A stretch of DNA of 64,000 bases from Heterodera schachtii (Eukaryota > Nematoda > Chromadorea > Rhabditida > Heteroderidae), in the NCBI GenBank assembly GCA_023374025.1, contig SIJG01000034.1, forward strand, positions 895,893 to 959,892, read 5' to 3'. Positions within the stretch are counted from its first letter, which is position 1. Every line of letters begins with the position of its first letter. Positions 61,772 through 64,000 of the stretch are shown in pieces. The translations under genes were made by a program, and so were the position numbers. Below the pieces are notes generated by a model. It had not been told where the DNA came from and did not search any database. It was given only the letters and a program-made list of their open reading frames with translations.

Positions 61772-62640
61772 AAAAATTTGTGAAAGAAAAATTGAATAAA
61801 TTTGCCTTAACTGAAAACTATTAAAAAAAAAAAATTCAAATCTGCCGATTTACAACATTTTTGGGGTTGAAGTTCCGATTTCCCAAAAAATTTCATGCCT
61901 CGGAATCCCGTTTATGATTTCTGAAAATTTTTTTGTGCCTCGGAATGCCATCCCTGTTTGGCACCATCAAACTGTATAATAAGCTGCTGTAATTGTTTCT
62001 TGTTACATTTGATTTGGATTCTATTTATTTTTAATATAATCTTGTTTAAAATTGTTAATTTTTTATATAATTTTCTTACTTTAATTAATAGAAAATAATG
62101 CATTACAACAAAATGTTTTAAATAAAAGAGAGAAAAAAAAATCAATTATACTGCTAATAAAAAGAATTTTTAAACAAAATATAAGCAAGATATTAAAAAT
62201 ATGAAAATCCGATAATAATAATAATTCCTGTAATCTTTAACATGCAAACTTTAAAAAAAAAGTTTCTACGAAAAAATTTGTATTTTTTGTTCTGGCTAAA
62301 TTTTATTTATCTTTAAGGATTTTTTAAAATTTTATAGGAATAAATAGAAAATTTTTAGGGCGAATAAACGATAAATTAATGAAATTTTGAATAGGTCTGA
62401 GAAAAATCATGAGAAATTATTTATCATTATAATGGCGAAGATTGTGGGTTTAGATTTACGAAAGGTCCAGGCACGGATCAGAAAGAAAGAATTTTTTAAG
62501 AACGCAAAGCATTTTCAAATTTCAATATCCATTGTGTTCATCGGTGCACGAGTATTGCCATTATTAGTCAAAAACCTGTGAAACTAATAAATTCTATTAT
62601 TTTTTTAGTATTTAAAAATGGTGCTGATGCATTTCTAAAA
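61772..62640. other. Intergenic; no gene supported
   Basis: 61850-61960 ends CGGAATGCCATCCCTG, which resembles a hAT 3' end without a partner. A 49-codon frame at 62431-62580 (MAKIVGLDLRKVQARIRKKE) has no supporting features. Otherwise AT-rich. Confidence 0.35.
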
Positions 62641-62647
62641 AGCGCCA

Positions 62648-63016
62648 CCCATGCGCGTTTCCTAAATCCGCCGAAATGGGTTTCTAACCATGCGCGTTTC
62701 CTAAATCCGCCGAAATGGGTTTCTAACCATGCGCGTTTCCTAAATCGCCAAAATGGGTTTCTAACCATGCGCGTTTCCTAAATCGCCAAAATGGGTTTCT
62801 AACCATGCGCGTTTCCTAAATCGCCAAAATGGGTTTCTAACCATGCGCGTTTCCTAAATCGCCAAAATGGGTTTCTAACCATGCGCGTTTCCTAAATCCG
62901 CCAAATGGGTTTCTAACCATGCGCGTTTCCTAAATCCGCCAAAATGGGTTTCTAACCATGCGCGTTTCCTAAATCCGCCAAAATGGGTTTCTAACCATGC
63001 GCGTTTCCTAAATCCG
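62648..63016. repeat. Minisatellite, ten units of 38-39 bp
   Basis: Unit: CCATGCGCGTTTCCTAAATC followed by (C)GCC(G/A)AAATGGGTTTCTAA. Ten near-identical copies in a row, differing mainly by CCGCCG, CGCC or CCGCC. Just after it lies a short palindrome, AGGATAAAT-AGTG-ATTTATCCT (63018-63039). Frames through it (ARFLNPPKWVSN) are likely artefacts. Confidence 0.92.
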
Positions 63017-63361
63017 TAGGATAAATAGTGATTTATCCTTTTATTTATTATTTTTCATGACGATCATTTTAGCGTAATTTCCCCATTTAAATATTATTTG
63101 TTGTCAATTTTATCTTTTTCATGTTTTGTCTCCATTTCGAAAATTGTATTCGAATTATGTAATGTTTTATGTCTTCGTGTTCTCTCTCAAATTTTATATA
63201 ATTTTGTGCTTTTTAATTATTGTAATAAACTACAAAATTTGGTGCTTTTCTCCGTGGACAAAAAACGCCCAAAGGCTTAATTGGTATTGTTGTTCGAGTT
63301 CCTAATTTGAAATTCGCCTCTTTCTATAATTCCCTGTCAGTAAAGTGGTGTTGAAATTAAA

Positions 63362-63541
63362 TCAATCTTTCCTTGACCCCAAAATCCCAACCCGAACCCC
63401 AAGCGAATACCAAATTCCCTCCCCGATCACCCCTTTCTTTCCAACGTGGCGCTCCTGCAAAAGCGGCGTAAAATCCAACCTTTCGACGCCGAATTGCGAA
63501 CCGATTGTGTGCAGCGACATTTGAAATTTGGTCAACACCAT
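63362..63541 (-). CDS. Short unidentified ORF or exon (minus strand)
   Basis: A 59-codon frame beginning MVLTKFQMSLHTIGSQFGVE and continuing RLDFTPLLQERHVGKKG. Codon use is balanced compared with the surroundings, and the first 35 residues look protein-like. No splice sites or family were confirmed. It could be an exon of a gene divergent from the one at 63605, or conserved 5' flank of that gene. Confidence 0.3.
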   Translation of the reverse strand: MVLTKFQMSLHTIGSQFGVERLDFTPLLQERHVGKKGVIGEGIWYSLGVRVGILGSRKD

Positions 63542-63604
63542 TTGTGGAGGATTTTTGTTTTTGAATTTTTTCTTTCTCCTTTTCTTTTCAAAGTTTAGAA
63601 ATGT

Positions 63605-64000
63605 ATGGAGTCAACCGATTTTCAGCAAAGATATAATTTCCGAGTGCGCCGGCCGATAAATTATATGGAACAAGAGGAGTCATCGCATTCTAGCCACAGC
63701 CGACGAAATGGCACTGAACAAAATCATGGTTTGAATTTGGCCCCTCAAAACATTTTGGACAATTTGCAAAACCAAAATCCATTTCCGCGAAATTTCGAAA
63801 ACAGTATCCCCCAGCAAGTGGGAGTGCAACAAAATGTCGAAGATCAAATGCAGCTCGCAGTGTTCCGACCTCCCAACCAAAATGCTGCCCAAAGTTTCGG
63901 AAATCCCCGGGCTCATTCAACCCCTCAAAATGGTTCACCACATATTTCGTACAATGGGGGACAACAAAATTTCGAGCAAAACCAAAGTCGGAATCCGGAT
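63605..64000 (+). CDS. Q/N-rich protein, N-terminal exon, runs off the window
   Basis: From the ATG at 63605 the frame is open for all 132 codons to the window end. It starts MESTDFQQRYNFRVRRPINY, then a Ser/His/Arg stretch, then Gln/Asn-rich sequence (NILDNLQNQNPFPRNFENSI, NAAQSFGNPRAHSTPQNGSP). GC content and codon use are clearly above background. Low-complexity Q/N sequence suggests a disordered region, as in RNA-binding or transcription proteins, but no folded domain is visible yet. An earlier ATG at 63601 is in a short out-of-frame ORF that stops after 11 codons. Confidence 0.65.
   Translation, partial: MESTDFQQRYNFRVRRPINYMEQEESSHSSHSRRNGTEQNHGLNLAPQNILDNLQNQNPFPRNFENSIPQQVGVQQNVEDQMQLAVFRPPNQNAAQSFGNPRAHSTPQNGSPHISYNGGQQNFEQNQSRNPD

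Noticed and set aside
62578..62781. ORFs with repeated ARFLNPPKWVSN or GGFRKRAWLETH
   Set aside because: Both are readings of the 38-bp minisatellite on either strand; nothing outside the repeat supports coding.

Overview
The window looks like nuclear DNA from a nematode. It is very AT-rich, its introns are short to medium and end in TTTCAG or TTTTAG, it holds a complete nematode-type serpentine chemoreceptor gene, and it is full of short non-autonomous transposons. A plant-parasitic tylenchid such as Meloidogyne would fit the base composition and the secreted gene family, but no species-level marker is visible. It is not prokaryotic.

The dominant content is one gene family with about 27 copies, whole or broken, on both strands. 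A full-length member (58822-59529, minus) is a single-exon, lysine-rich protein of 235 residues. It has a signal peptide, a near-invariant DEIFGEKWEEKEEEKR block, and three tandem homeodomain-like helix-turn-helix (HTH) units, each closing on a W(K/I)K(Q/E)(F/L)G helix. Intact or nearly intact copies lie at 4592-5140, 12991-13599, 17963-18637, 23568-24164 (minus), 30129-30674 and 58822-59529 (minus); one more runs off the left edge. The rest carry frameshifts, stops or truncations. The scaffold is conserved, but the residues at the start of each third helix, where a DNA-reading HTH makes its contacts, differ from copy to copy. Many copies share an upstream block of about 200 bp and one of several 3' flanks, so whole segments were duplicated. 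This secreted, multi-HTH, diversifying family is the best candidate for an undescribed system; its function is unknown.

Layout: 1-8.7 kb, family copies and their flanks plus a hAT MITE (miniature inverted-repeat element). 8.8-12 kb, a less AT-rich, low-complexity island with long C and G runs. 13-24 kb, six or more family copies, a G-rich minisatellite that cuts one copy, captured gene fragments and a stray exon of the chemoreceptor. 24.4-26.7 kb, a deleted Helitron helicase and BTB-BACK exons lying between two foldback elements. 28.6-41.7 kb, more family copies, a TACGGAT-repeat element, a foldback element and the 5' end of an LTR retrotransposon. 42.7-43.4 kb, a hAT element with a perfect 8-bp target duplication and a tRNA-like insert. 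44.5-47.8 kb, a complete six-exon Sra-type chemoreceptor. 48 kb, a long CT microsatellite. 51.8-55.1 kb, a multi-exon secreted Thr/Pro-rich protein. 56-62 kb, family relics, one intact copy and more hAT-like elements. 62.6-63 kb, a 38-bp minisatellite. 63.6 kb to the end, the first exon of a Q/N-rich protein that runs off the window.

Nothing was computed: family names rest on motif recognition and splice sites were placed by eye.
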